Assembly: GCA_964442385.1 (NCBI GenBank)
Contig: CAYTYZ010000014.1
Location: 1 to 35,895, forward strand
Length of the DNA stretch: 35,895 bases
From: CAYTYZ01 sp964442385
GTDB lineage: Bacteria > Patescibacteriota > Microgenomatia > UBA12405
Reading direction: 5' to 3'
In this document: positions 16,119 to 24,149 of the stretch, in pieces
Layout of the letters: each line of letters starts with the position of its first letter
Numbering within the stretch: the first letter of the stretch is position 1
Program-made: the position numbers and the translations under genes
Notes under the pieces: generated by a model
What the model was told of the DNA's origin: nothing
The model's database searches: none
Seen by the model: the letters and a program-made list of their open reading frames with translations, nothing else

Positions 16119-16538
16119 ATGCGCATATCAGGAATCGAAATCAAAGACAATGAAAGAGCTCATCACGGCTTGCAAAAATTCTTTGGCATAGGGGACAGTA
16201 ATGTCGACAAATTGCTAAAAATGTCAAAAGTAAAACCAGAAACCAGAATTAAAGACCTTTCCCGCGAAGATGTTTCAGCCATAATCAAGGCTCTGGAGAC
16301 TTTTACAGTCGAGGGTGACTTGCGCAAAGAAATTCGTGAAAACATAGATCGACTCAAAACTCTACGTGCTTATCGTGGACTTAGACATATTCACGGACTT
16401 CCCGTAAGAGGCCAAAGGACCAAATCCAATGCTCGTACTCGCAAGGGTAAGAAAAAGACAGTCGGTTCATTTACCAAAGATGCTATCTCCAAAATGGATA
16501 CTAGCGCCAAGCCAGCAGCAGCTGCAGCAAAAAAATAA
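16119..16538 (+). CDS. rpsM: 30S ribosomal protein S13
   Basis: 139 aa. MRISGIEIKDN, FFGIGDSNVDKLLKM and the rRNA-binding YRGLRHIHGLPVRGQRTKSN with TRKGKKKTV identify uS13. An extra tail rich in Lys and Ala (about 15 residues) extends past the normal end. It bridges the head to the 50S and touches P-site tRNA. Confidence 0.97.
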   Translation: MRISGIEIKDNERAHHGLQKFFGIGDSNVDKLLKMSKVKPETRIKDLSREDVSAIIKALETFTVEGDLRKEIRENIDRLKTLRAYRGLRHIHGLPVRGQRTKSNARTRKGKKKTVGSFTKDAISKMDTSAKPAAAAAKK

Positions 16539-16541
16539 ACT

Positions 16542-16958
16542 ATGACAGAAACAAAAACTCAAAAAAAACAGACCAATGTAGTTTCTACCAAAAAGAAACA
16601 ATTTAAATCCATTTCCGAGGCTAATTTGAACATTAACACTACCTTTAATAACACTCTCGTTTCCATCACAGAAAAAGGTGGCAATGTTGTTGCCTGGTCT
16701 TCATCAGGTCACGCCGGATTCAAAGGTTCCCGTCGTTCCACTCCTTTTGCCGCTACATCTGCTATTGAAAAAGTGCTTTCCCAAGCCACTCTACATGGGG
16801 TTAAAAAGTTATCAGTATATATCAAAGGACCAGGTACTGGACGAGATGCAGTTTTGCGTCTTTTACGGGCCAAACGTGATTTTGACGTCGAGCTAATTGC
16901 CGACGTTACTCCAATCCCGCACAATGGTCCCAGGGCTCCAAAAACCCGAAAAGCATAA
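16542..16958 (+). CDS. rpsK: 30S ribosomal protein S11
   Basis: 138 aa. A lysine-rich N-terminal arm precedes the conserved NINTTFNNTLVSITEKGGNV, SSGHAGFKGSRRSTPFAA, GPGTGRDAVLR and the end DVTPIPHNGPRAPKTRK. It is a uS11 of the 30S platform. 3-nt gaps on both sides. Confidence 0.97.
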   Translation: MTETKTQKKQTNVVSTKKKQFKSISEANLNINTTFNNTLVSITEKGGNVVAWSSSGHAGFKGSRRSTPFAATSAIEKVLSQATLHGVKKLSVYIKGPGTGRDAVLRLLRAKRDFDVELIADVTPIPHNGPRAPKTRKA

Positions 16959-16961
16959 AAT

Positions 16962-17594
16962 ATGGCAAGAATTACAATCAAAGGTAAATATCGTTTATAC
17001 AAGGCCGAAGGCTCAGACCTTGGACTTAAAGGTGCCAGATCGTTATCTGCCAAAGCTTTAACTCCAGAACAAATGGCTGTAACTCCTGGCATGAATGCGC
17101 CAAAACGTAGTCGACGAACTTCTGACTTTGGTATTCAGCTACGCGCCAAACAAAAAGCCAAGAGAACTTATATAGTTTCTGAAAAACAATTTAAAAACTA
17201 TTTTCTTAAATCTAAAAAACTCAAGGGGCAAGTAGGTGACAATCTATTGTATTTCCTCGAACATAGGCTCGATAATGTAGTTTACAAGTCTGGTCTTTCC
17301 CTATCCAAAGATCATGCCAGACAACTAGTTTCTCACAACCATATTATGGTTAACGGTAGCTTGGTAAATATTCCTTCCTGCCAACTCAAAGATGGTGATC
17401 AAGTTACTTTAAAACCAAAAACGGCTGCCAAAGAAAGCTTTGCTCGCCACATTACCGATACTAACTTTTCTGCCCCAAGTTGGCTTGAACTTGATAAAAA
17501 AAATTCATCTGCTAAAATTGTAGGTCTACCAGATTTGACTGAGCTCAAACGTCAAATTGATGTAAATTTAATTGTTGAGTACTATTCACGCTAA
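16962..17594 (+). CDS. rpsD: 30S ribosomal protein S4
   Basis: 210 aa. GIQLRAKQKAKRTYIVSEKQF, LLYFLEHRLDNVVYKSGLS and the S4 RNA-binding domain (about 102-150, QLVSHNHIMVNG) are typical uS4. The N-terminal zinc-binding cysteines found in some S4 proteins are absent. It is a primary 16S binder at the 5' domain. Confidence 0.96.
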   Translation: MARITIKGKYRLYKAEGSDLGLKGARSLSAKALTPEQMAVTPGMNAPKRSRRTSDFGIQLRAKQKAKRTYIVSEKQFKNYFLKSKKLKGQVGDNLLYFLEHRLDNVVYKSGLSLSKDHARQLVSHNHIMVNGSLVNIPSCQLKDGDQVTLKPKTAAKESFARHITDTNFSAPSWLELDKKNSSAKIVGLPDLTELKRQIDVNLIVEYYSR

Positions 17595-17599
17595 AAAAT

Positions 17600-18529
17600 A
17601 TGATGCTAGATACAAGTAAATTTAATCTTAAGACCATTAAAAACAATGGTAAGAGTGGCGTTTTTGAAATGTCACCATTAGTTGGTGGTTTCGGTCACAC
17701 CGTAGGTGAGGGACTTAGACGCACTTTATTAATTACTATTCCCGGAGCTGCCATAACCAGAATCAAAGTAGATGGTGCTTCACATTTGTATTCCACCATT
17801 GCTGGGGTCAAAGAAGACTTAGTGGAGATTTCCCTTAATCTAAAGAAAATCAAGTTTTCACTAGAAGGAAACGAGCCTATGACTTTAACTTTATCCAAAA
17901 AGGGAGAAGGTGTCATAACTGCTGCCGATATCAAAGATTCTAGCTCGTGCAAAGTAGTAAATCCTGATCAACATATTGCAACTTTAACCGATTCCAAGGC
18001 TAAATTAAATATTGAATTAACCATTGAAAAAGGTGTTGGTTATACCATGGCCCGTGAACAGACCACCTCTACCATTGGTGAAATCATCCTAGACGCCATG
18101 TTTACTCCAGTTACCAAGGTAAATTATGCTGTAGAACCAGCCCGAGTAGGTAAAAAAAGTAATTACGACAAGCTAACTCTAGAAGTAACTACCGATGGTT
18201 CAATTGACCCACAAGAAGCTATTAAAAGAGCTGCTGCTGACCTTATTTTTTGCTACTCCCAAATAGTTGATCCCAAAGAGTACAAGGAAGAAGTAATCAC
18301 CATTAATATTGGAGGAGCTCAACAAGCTGGTGAAGATATCTCTGTTGAAGAAATTGAACTACCACTTCGTGTAACCAATGCTCTGAAAAAAGCAGGTTTT
18401 TCTAATATTGCCGAGTTAACCAAAGGTGGTCGCTCTGTAGTTTCTAAATCGAAAAATGTTGGTGAAAAATCGTTAAAAGTTATCGACGCCTGGCTTGCTG
18501 AAAGGAGCTACAAGTGGTCAGACCAATAA
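17600..18529 (+). CDS. rpoA: DNA-directed RNA polymerase subunit alpha
   Basis: 309 aa. The N-terminal domain (about 1-225) has SPLVGGFGHTVGEGLRRTLL and the dimer/beta-binding stretches (VAVEP-like YAVEPARVGKKSNYDKLTLE; DPQEAIKRAA). The C-terminal domain (about 250-305) has the helix-hairpin-helix RVTNALKKAGFSNIAEL and KNVGEKSLKVI, which binds UP elements and activators. Two ATG codons open the gene; the first, 5 nt after rpsD, follows a T like its neighbours. Confidence 0.97.
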   Translation: MMLDTSKFNLKTIKNNGKSGVFEMSPLVGGFGHTVGEGLRRTLLITIPGAAITRIKVDGASHLYSTIAGVKEDLVEISLNLKKIKFSLEGNEPMTLTLSKKGEGVITAADIKDSSSCKVVNPDQHIATLTDSKAKLNIELTIEKGVGYTMAREQTTSTIGEIILDAMFTPVTKVNYAVEPARVGKKSNYDKLTLEVTTDGSIDPQEAIKRAAADLIFCYSQIVDPKEYKEEVITINIGGAQQAGEDISVEEIELPLRVTNALKKAGFSNIAELTKGGRSVVSKSKNVGEKSLKVIDAWLAERSYKWSDQ

Positions 18530-18535
18530 TTCTTC

Positions 18536-19009
18536 ATGCGACATCGAAAGTCAGGTTACACTCTTAGTCGAAAAACTAACGAACGAAAGGCTCTTTTTTT
18601 GAGTCTAATTCGCACATTTTTCGAGCACGGTCATTTGACCTCTACTTCAACCAAAATTAAAGCTATTTCTGGTCAAATTGAAAAACTTTCTGTTCTTGGT
18701 GTTCGTGGGGACCTGGCCGCCAAACGTGAACTTTTTAGATACCTGCAATCTCAATCTTGGGTAAATAGTGTTTGCGAAGTGCTAGGCAAAGAGTTTCCAG
18801 GCAAAACCGACAATTTCACCATTACCAAAAATATTAAATATCGCCAAGGCGATGACTCTTTAATGGTTAAAATATCCTATACCAAAGAAGTAACCTTTTT
18901 AAAAGCTAAAGCAAAAGTAGTTAAAGCCCAAGAGGTAAAACTAGCTCCAACCAAAGTCGTGGCAGGAAAACCAACTTTAAAAGTTACCACCAGAAAGAAA
19001 AGTAAATAG
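18536..19009 (+). CDS. rplQ: 50S ribosomal protein L17
   Basis: 157 aa. MRHRKSGYTLSRKTNERKALF, RTFFEHGHLTSTSTKIK and the basic C terminus identify bL17, which sits near the tunnel exit. About 40 residues of Lys- and Val-rich tail exceed the shortest family members. It follows rpoA by 6 nt, as in most bacteria. Confidence 0.95.
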   Translation: MRHRKSGYTLSRKTNERKALFLSLIRTFFEHGHLTSTSTKIKAISGQIEKLSVLGVRGDLAAKRELFRYLQSQSWVNSVCEVLGKEFPGKTDNFTITKNIKYRQGDDSLMVKISYTKEVTFLKAKAKVVKAQEVKLAPTKVVAGKPTLKVTTRKKSK

Positions 19010-19012
19010 ACT

Positions 19013-19432
19013 ATGACCAAAACTACAGTAGTAAATCCATCTTCAGTAAAAAAATCTTGGCATCTGGTTGACGCAAGTAGCAAAAACCTAGGACGCGTTT
19101 GTACTGAAATTGCCCATCTGCTTATGGGTAAGGGCAAACCTACCTTTTCTTATCACCAAGACCAAGGAGACTATGTGGTTGTAATAAACGCCAAGGATGT
19201 CCAGGTAACTGGTCGTAAACTAACTAAAAAAATGTATTATCACTATACTGGGTTTCCCGGAGGTTTGCGAACTTTTTCCCTAGAAGAGCTCTTAAGGCGT
19301 GATGCTCGGAGAGTTATCCAAAGAGGAGTTTATGGTATGCTTCCAAAAAACTCCCTGCGTGATCGTCGCATGGTTCGCTTAAAAGTTTTTGTGGATGCAA
19401 ATCATTCCCACGCCAATAGATTCCAAAAATAA
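19013..19432 (+). CDS. rplM: 50S ribosomal protein L13
   Basis: 139 aa. SWHLVDASSKNLGRVCTEIA, GDYVVVINAKDVQVTGRKL, HYTGFPGGLR and VYGMLPKNSLRDRRM are the uL13 signature. The rplM-rpsI pair is joined here to the alpha operon with gaps of 3 and 1 nt. Confidence 0.97.
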   Translation: MTKTTVVNPSSVKKSWHLVDASSKNLGRVCTEIAHLLMGKGKPTFSYHQDQGDYVVVINAKDVQVTGRKLTKKMYYHYTGFPGGLRTFSLEELLRRDARRVIQRGVYGMLPKNSLRDRRMVRLKVFVDANHSHANRFQK

Positions 19433-19433
19433 T

Positions 19434-19835
19434 ATGACAATAGCTAAAAAACAAATCTCTTCAGTAGGTCGTAGACGTGAAGCTATTGCCAGAGTTAGAC
19501 TCAATGTTGGAAAAGGGGATAGCAAAATCAATGGTACTACCCTTGAAAAATATTTCCCAGGCCAGGTCAGCAAAATCATCTACAATAAACCTTTTGTAAC
19601 CACTGATACTGTTGGTAAGTACTTTTTTGAGGCCAAAGTTACTGGTGGCGGCAAAGAAGGACAGCTGGAAGCTGTGGTCCTAGCCTTATCCAGATCCCTA
19701 CTCAAGCTAGAAGAATCCAACCGTGTAGCCCTACGTGCTGCAGGTCTGCTTACCGTCGATGCTCGTATTCGCCAAAGGCGCCAAATTGGTACTGGTGGTA
19801 AGGCTAGAAGACAGAAACAATCTCCACGACGCTAA
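19434..19835 (+). CDS. rpsI: 30S ribosomal protein S9
   Basis: 133 aa from the ATG 1 nt after rplM; an in-frame ATG at 19389 lies within rplM. GRRREAIARVRLNVGKG, VTGGGKEGQLEAVVLALSRSL and the tail RQRRQIGTGGKARRQKQ are uS9; the tail reaches P-site tRNA. It is the last gene of the ribosomal block, meeting a minus-strand gene 8 bp on. Confidence 0.96.
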   Translation: MTIAKKQISSVGRRREAIARVRLNVGKGDSKINGTTLEKYFPGQVSKIIYNKPFVTTDTVGKYFFEAKVTGGGKEGQLEAVVLALSRSLLKLEESNRVALRAAGLLTVDARIRQRRQIGTGGKARRQKQSPRR

Positions 19836-19843
19836 AAGTATTT

Positions 19844-19999
19844 TTAGGATAAACCTGCTTTATTTTTTAGGCAATCTTCTGTAATTTTACACAAAATATC
19901 AATTGTCTTGTAAAAAGATTTTTTCTTTTGCTTGTTTTCTTTGCTTCTCTGGTATTCCCGAAGGTCGTAATTTTGTAATTCTTTTATATCAATCATCAT
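19844..19999 (-). CDS. Small charged protein coupled to the exonuclease gene
   Basis: 51 aa, Lys- and Glu-rich, probably helical, beginning MMIDIKELQNYDLREYQRSK; no family recognised. Its ATG overlaps the exonuclease stop in ATGA, the usual sign of translational coupling, which supports it as a real gene. It fills almost the whole gap before the convergent rpsI stop. A partner role with the exonuclease is inference from position only. Confidence 0.55.
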   Translation of the reverse strand: MMIDIKELQNYDLREYQRSKENKQKKKSFYKTIDILCKITEDCLKNKAGLS

Positions 20000-20943
20000 A
20001 AATATATACCTTTCAGGTACTGTCTATAGATACTATACAACAAACTAGTCGAATATGCATCTCTTGCCACGTAATCTGCAATAGTTTGAAAATTATTGGC
20101 ATAAAAAAGCTCTTGCACTTGTAACCCACTTACTCCTTCTTCTTTGGGATTTTCAATTCCAAAAGCCTTACATATTTGCTCTAGTTTAAAGTTGCCAGAC
20201 TGCTTGTATATATTTTGTAAATCCACCCATTTTTCACCATCATGTTTCCTGGTAGCCATGCTAACTTGAACCCGATTGATTCCCGATCGCATTACCAAAT
20301 AAGGCCAATCAAATCCATCACAGTTATAACCCACATAACGCTGGTATTTTAGGGCTTCTTGCCAAAAAGCTGTCAAAAGTGTCTTTTCACTATCATATAT
20401 TTCATAACTAAATTCTTTTTTTTCAGGAATAATTTTTTTATCAGACCAAGCCAAAACCTTGCCAATTCCAGTTTCTGGGCAATAAATTCCAATACTACAT
20501 ACCTTGCCAAATAGGTAATACAATCCTGTTTTTTTCTTGGCTACCTCTACATCTTCTTCTTTATTTTCCAGTCTGGTCAGCAAATATTCTTGTTGGGATT
20601 CATCCAGGTTTTCAAACTTTTCACCCACACATTCAATATCAAAAACCATACTTTGCTCCAGGGGTAAAAACAGCTTGGGATCGTCTTCTAGTATTCGGCT
20701 CGAGTCTATATCCAAACTAAACGCCCCATTATATGGCTTAACTAGTCCATCTACAGCGGCAACCTTGCCAACAGCCAATTGGCAGTAAGGAATTTTATTG
20801 CTCCAAACCATGCCATTTATTTGCCCTTCTTTGCCAACCAGGTCTACGATTAAATAATCATCATTACTTTTTGTTTTTTTACTTTGCACATCTCTGACTA
20901 CTAATTTTTCAGATCTTAATCTTTGGTTTGCGAAGTAAGCCAT
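19996..20943 (-). CDS. OB-fold / DEDDy 3'-5' exonuclease
   Basis: 315 aa from the ATG at 20943; a longer in-frame start at 20976 lies upstream of the likely promoter and would overlap the divergent gene. Residues about 12-85 look like an OB-fold nucleic-acid-binding domain (RDVQSKKTKSNDDYLIVDLV; GKVAAVDGLVKPYNG). The rest is an RNase H-like exonuclease with Exo I FDIE (D102, E104), Exo II NCDGFD (N207, D212) and Exo III YVARD (Y291, D295), so the DEDDy class, close to predicted PolB-like exonucleases. The OB plus exonuclease layout recalls YhaM-type nucleases, which use an HD domain instead. The substrate, RNA or DNA, is not evident. Confidence 0.8.
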   Translation of the reverse strand: MAYFANQRLRSEKLVVRDVQSKKTKSNDDYLIVDLVGKEGQINGMVWSNKIPYCQLAVGKVAAVDGLVKPYNGAFSLDIDSSRILEDDPKLFLPLEQSMVFDIECVGEKFENLDESQQEYLLTRLENKEEDVEVAKKKTGLYYLFGKVCSIGIYCPETGIGKVLAWSDKKIIPEKKEFSYEIYDSEKTLLTAFWQEALKYQRYVGYNCDGFDWPYLVMRSGINRVQVSMATRKHDGEKWVDLQNIYKQSGNFKLEQICKAFGIENPKEEGVSGLQVQELFYANNFQTIADYVARDAYSTSLLYSIYRQYLKGIYL

Positions 20944-20960
20944 ATGACTATATAATTGTA
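20928..20960. promoter_or_regulatory. Overlapping divergent promoters (exonuclease / pyrophosphatase)
   Basis: Plus strand: TTGCGA (20928-20933), 17 bp, TATAAT (20951-20956), start about 20963, only about 3 nt before the ppa ATG. Minus strand: TGG then TACAAT (20960-20955), an extended -10, start about 20948, about 5 nt before the exonuclease ATG. The two -10 boxes share bases 20955-20956. Confidence 0.6.
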
Positions 20961-20965
20961 CCACT

Positions 20966-21535
20966 ATGTCGACCAAAACTATAAATAAACTAGGACCTCA
21001 ATTTACCTTGCCAGTAGGCAACGAAGACTTATCAGAGCTAACCATGCTGGTAGAAATCCCCAAAGGCTCTATCAATAAATACGAGTATAAAATCGAAACT
21101 GGCATGATCCACCTAGACAGAGTTCTGTACCAGCAAACCCCCTATCCGGTTGATTACGGCCTGATTCCTCAAACTTGGGATGAAGATCAAGACATGCTTG
21201 ATATTATGTCAATAGTCTCGCACCACACCTTTCCAGGTTGTATTATGATGATTCGACCAATTGGGGTCATGATCTTTGAAGACAGTGGTGAAGTAGACGA
21301 CAAAATCATTGGCGTGCCAGCCGAGGACGTGCGTTTCAATCATGTCAAAAAACTAAAAGATGTACCCACTCATACCCTTGATGAAATTGCTTTTTATTTT
21401 GAAAACTACAAATATTTACAGTCTAAATACAAAGGCAAGAAATCCCAAACCATAGTAAAACATTGGGGAGACGAAAAAAAAGCCAGAAAAATTCTATTAA
21501 AAGCCATGGCTCGTTTTAAACAAAAGTTTATTTAA
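20966..21535 (+). CDS. ppa: Inorganic pyrophosphatase (family I)
   Basis: 189 aa. It hydrolyses pyrophosphate and so pulls biosynthetic reactions forward. Signature: EIPKGSINKYEYKI, YPVDYGLIPQTW, then Asp-rich DEDQDMLDIM in place of the usual DGDPLDILV, PGCIMMIRPIGVMIFED and EVDDKIIGVP. The acidic metal ligands are kept in number, although the DGDPLD core has Gly to Glu and Pro-Leu to Met-Leu type changes. The mRNA is nearly leaderless. Confidence 0.93.
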   Translation: MSTKTINKLGPQFTLPVGNEDLSELTMLVEIPKGSINKYEYKIETGMIHLDRVLYQQTPYPVDYGLIPQTWDEDQDMLDIMSIVSHHTFPGCIMMIRPIGVMIFEDSGEVDDKIIGVPAEDVRFNHVKKLKDVPTHTLDEIAFYFENYKYLQSKYKGKKSQTIVKHWGDEKKARKILLKAMARFKQKFI

Positions 21536-21543
21536 ACAATCTC

Positions 21544-22191
21544 GTGGACTTTTACTCAACCATACTTAATACAGAATTTATAGATAGTCACACTATTGTC
21601 ATAAAATCCAGCAAACCCGCTTCCTACACCTATCAAGCAGGACAGTATTGTCGCCTTTCCATTCCTCACCCAATGCCTGACAGTAGGGGAGAATCTAGAG
21701 ATTTTAGTTTTGCCAGCCACCCAGGGGAAGACCACCTGCTTTTTATAAGTCGAATTCCCGACCTTCACAGCACTTTTAAAGAAGCAATGAAAAATTTGGT
21801 AGCAGGCGATACTTGTACCTTGGCAGACCCCAAAGGCCATTTCCTGTTGCCTCAATCGCCCATACCAATGGTTTGGATAGCTGCCGGTGTGGGTATTGCC
21901 CCTTTTCGTAGTTTTATTAGTTCAGGTGTTATACCAAGTACAACAAAACTTTTTTATACCAACCCAACCGATTTATTTCCGTTTGTCAACGAATTTAGCG
22001 GTATCAATCTTAACTTAAACAATAGCAAAATAGGTGGTCATTTTACTAAAAATACCTTTACCACTTGTGACAAAAATGCACTTTATTATCTATGTGGAAA
22101 CACTAAATTTATTTTATCTGTACAACAAGTTTTATTAGAACTAGGAATTAGTCCCAAGCAATTTAGAAAAGACGTGTTTACTGGCTACTAA
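21544..22191 (+). CDS. Ferredoxin reductase-like FAD/NAD(P)-binding oxidoreductase
   Basis: 215 aa from a GTG start, 8 nt after ppa. The FAD domain has RDFSFAS (52-58, the RxYS motif with Phe), preceded by QAGQYCRLSIP. The nucleotide domain has AGVGIAPFRS (114-123), and the C-terminal YYLCGNTKFILSVQQVLLEL matches the CGPxxM end of the family. It is a minimal two-domain module with no iron-sulfur part; the electron partner is unknown. The 3' end overlaps the convergent cupredoxin gene by 14 nt. Confidence 0.82.
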   Translation: MDFYSTILNTEFIDSHTIVIKSSKPASYTYQAGQYCRLSIPHPMPDSRGESRDFSFASHPGEDHLLFISRIPDLHSTFKEAMKNLVAGDTCTLADPKGHFLLPQSPIPMVWIAAGVGIAPFRSFISSGVIPSTTKLFYTNPTDLFPFVNEFSGINLNLNNSKIGGHFTKNTFTTCDKNALYYLCGNTKFILSVQQVLLELGISPKQFRKDVFTGY

Positions 22192-22663
22192 TAACCAAAA
22201 CTCCAGTTATTGAGGGCTGGATATGGTCATGATAGCCCCAACTGCCCACTTTACTAGCAGTAAATTCATAAGTTTTGGTTGTATCTATCACCATTTTACT
22301 GTCTAGCTCCGGATATAGGTTGTGCAAAGGATGAGGATCACTGGCTATCCACATGCCATCTTTATTACTGTTATTCTTAAAAATTACCTTTTGCCCCACT
22401 TTTACATTTACGTTTGCCGGGCTAAAACTAACTCCATCAAAGTTTACAACAACAACTACCTCTCCTGCATTTAATGGCGCTACAGTAGGTGCCAAACCTC
22501 CTACTTTTGGTGTTGGTGCATATCCAACGTCTTTAAGATTTACCAGTGGCTTCATATTTCCAAACAACCCCCTAGACTTGTTTGGTGACAAGGTTAGCAA
22601 AAAACTATAAATTCCTAGTAGGCAAAATATTATCAAAAGTATTTTAATAGGTGTATTTATCAT
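22178..22663 (-). CDS. Membrane-anchored cupredoxin-like protein with altered copper site
   Basis: 161 aa. An N-terminal hydrophobic segment (6-25) anchors or exports it. A low-complexity linker follows, and residues about 68-160 make a cupredoxin fold: VNVKVGQKVIFKNNS, WIASDPHPLHN and a final GSWGYHDHIQPSITGVLVI. In type 1 copper proteins the last segment reads YxCxxHxxM; here the Cys is Asp (D146), the His is Gln (Q149) and the Met is Ile (I152). His residues at 111, 114, 145 and 147 remain, so any metal site would differ from a blue-copper site. Location outside the membrane is inferred. Confidence 0.8.
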   Translation of the reverse strand: MINTPIKILLIIFCLLGIYSFLLTLSPNKSRGLFGNMKPLVNLKDVGYAPTPKVGGLAPTVAPLNAGEVVVVVNFDGVSFSPANVNVKVGQKVIFKNNSNKDGMWIASDPHPLHNLYPELDSKMVIDTTKTYEFTASKVGSWGYHDHIQPSITGVLVISSQ

Positions 22664-22689
22664 AGTGTTTATATAATATTATACCCCCA

Positions 22690-24111
22690 TTATAGAGTTA
22701 CAATAAACATGGCATTGGTTAGTCCTGGTTTTTGCCAGTGACTTCCGTGTAAAACTAAATATGTCTTACCTCTAAATGCATATCTTTCCTTTATCAGGGT
22801 TTTTATGGAATCATCAGCTTCGGTAAAAACTCCCCTAGGAAAACTCATTAATACCGGTATTATTCCAAAAGAAATCGTCAGTGATTGATAGGTGGTTTTT
22901 TGATCTGTAACAGCAATAATAGGCACCTTGGGTCGATGTGATGAAAATACCTTGGCACTTTTTCCAGTTTGGGTAAAAACTATTATTCCGTCTATTTTGT
23001 GATCACTTTTTCCAGTAACAATCTTTAGAGCTCCCTCAATAGTTAGTTCAGCAAGAGTCGAATTGGCCGCTGCAATTGGTTCAACATTGGTATGGTTTTC
23101 ATTATATCTAGCAATATTTGCCATACATTCCACAGTTTCCAACGGATATTTGCCAGAAGTTGTTTCACTAGAGAGCATCACTGCATCTGTTCCGTCATAA
23201 ATGGCGTTTGCCACATCTGAAACTTCAGCTCTGGTTGGGATTGGATTTTCCACCATAGATTGCAACATTTGAGTTGCGGTAATCACCGGTTTTCGGGCTG
23301 CCCTGGCTTTGGCAATCAATAGTTTTTGTACATAAGAAATTTGCTCAACTGGCAGTTCAACCCCCAAGTCTCCTCTGGCCACCATAATTACGTCAGCCTC
23401 TTCTATTATTTCGTCCACATTTTCTACTGCTTTTTTATTTTCAATTTTAGCCACAACATCAACATGCATTTTTCTTTCTCTCAGTTCCCGTTTTAGTGTC
23501 AAAATATCTTTTTTTGTCCGGCAGAACGACAAGGCTACAAAGTCTACCTCTAATTTTCGCATGGCATCTAATTTTAAAAGGTCATCTTTGGTTAGTGATG
23601 GTAGGGGGATATCAATTCCTGGTGTATTCAAGCCTTTGTTATTGCCAATGACAAAATTATTTGCAGCCACAGCCATAAAACCCAAATGGTCCATTTTTTC
23701 TGTAATTTTAAATTTCACCATACCATCATCAATAGAAAATCCATCTCCAACTTGCAGAGTCTTCATCACTTCTCTTCGGGGGATTCGTATCTGCCTTTGT
23801 TCATCAGCTCTAAACTCAGATACAAAAAGTATAGTTTCACCTTTTTTTACTTCAATTTTTTCCCCACCTTGCGTTTTAATTCGGATTTCTGGACCCTGTA
23901 AGTCTATTAGTATACCCACGGGTATTTGCAATGCTTTTTCGATTTTACGAACCAGTCCCACTCGTTCTACGTGCCAAGGAATATCAGCGTGTTTCATATT
24001 GAACCTAAAGACGTTCACTCCCGCCAAAATCAAGTCAGTGATCATTTTGGTGCTATCACTAGCTGGTCCAATAGTTGCTACAATCTTTGTTTTTTTTATT
24101 CCCTCAAGCAT
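22690..24111 (-). CDS. pyk: Pyruvate kinase
   Basis: 473 aa, full length. It makes pyruvate and ATP from phosphoenolpyruvate, the last step of glycolysis. Seen: TKIVATIGPAS, DLQGPEIR (70-77), VVAKIEN with the catalytic Lys, MVARGDLGVELP and PVITATQMLQSMVENPIPTRAEVSDVANA; the C-terminal domain ends the chain. The potassium-site Ser of the usual NFSH is Lys here (NMKH, K40), and Asp-Thr-Lys is Asp-Leu-Gln (70-72), while the Glu of GPEIR is kept. It follows the YvcK-like gene by 38 nt. Confidence 0.95.
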   Translation of the reverse strand: MLEGIKKTKIVATIGPASDSTKMITDLILAGVNVFRFNMKHADIPWHVERVGLVRKIEKALQIPVGILIDLQGPEIRIKTQGGEKIEVKKGETILFVSEFRADEQRQIRIPRREVMKTLQVGDGFSIDDGMVKFKITEKMDHLGFMAVAANNFVIGNNKGLNTPGIDIPLPSLTKDDLLKLDAMRKLEVDFVALSFCRTKKDILTLKRELRERKMHVDVVAKIENKKAVENVDEIIEEADVIMVARGDLGVELPVEQISYVQKLLIAKARAARKPVITATQMLQSMVENPIPTRAEVSDVANAIYDGTDAVMLSSETTSGKYPLETVECMANIARYNENHTNVEPIAAANSTLAELTIEGALKIVTGKSDHKIDGIIVFTQTGKSAKVFSSHRPKVPIIAVTDQKTTYQSLTISFGIIPVLMSFPRGVFTEADDSIKTLIKERYAFRGKTYLVLHGSHWQKPGLTNAMFIVTL

Positions 24112-24149
24112 TACTAAATTCTATCTGGTTCCCTTGCTTTATAAATACC

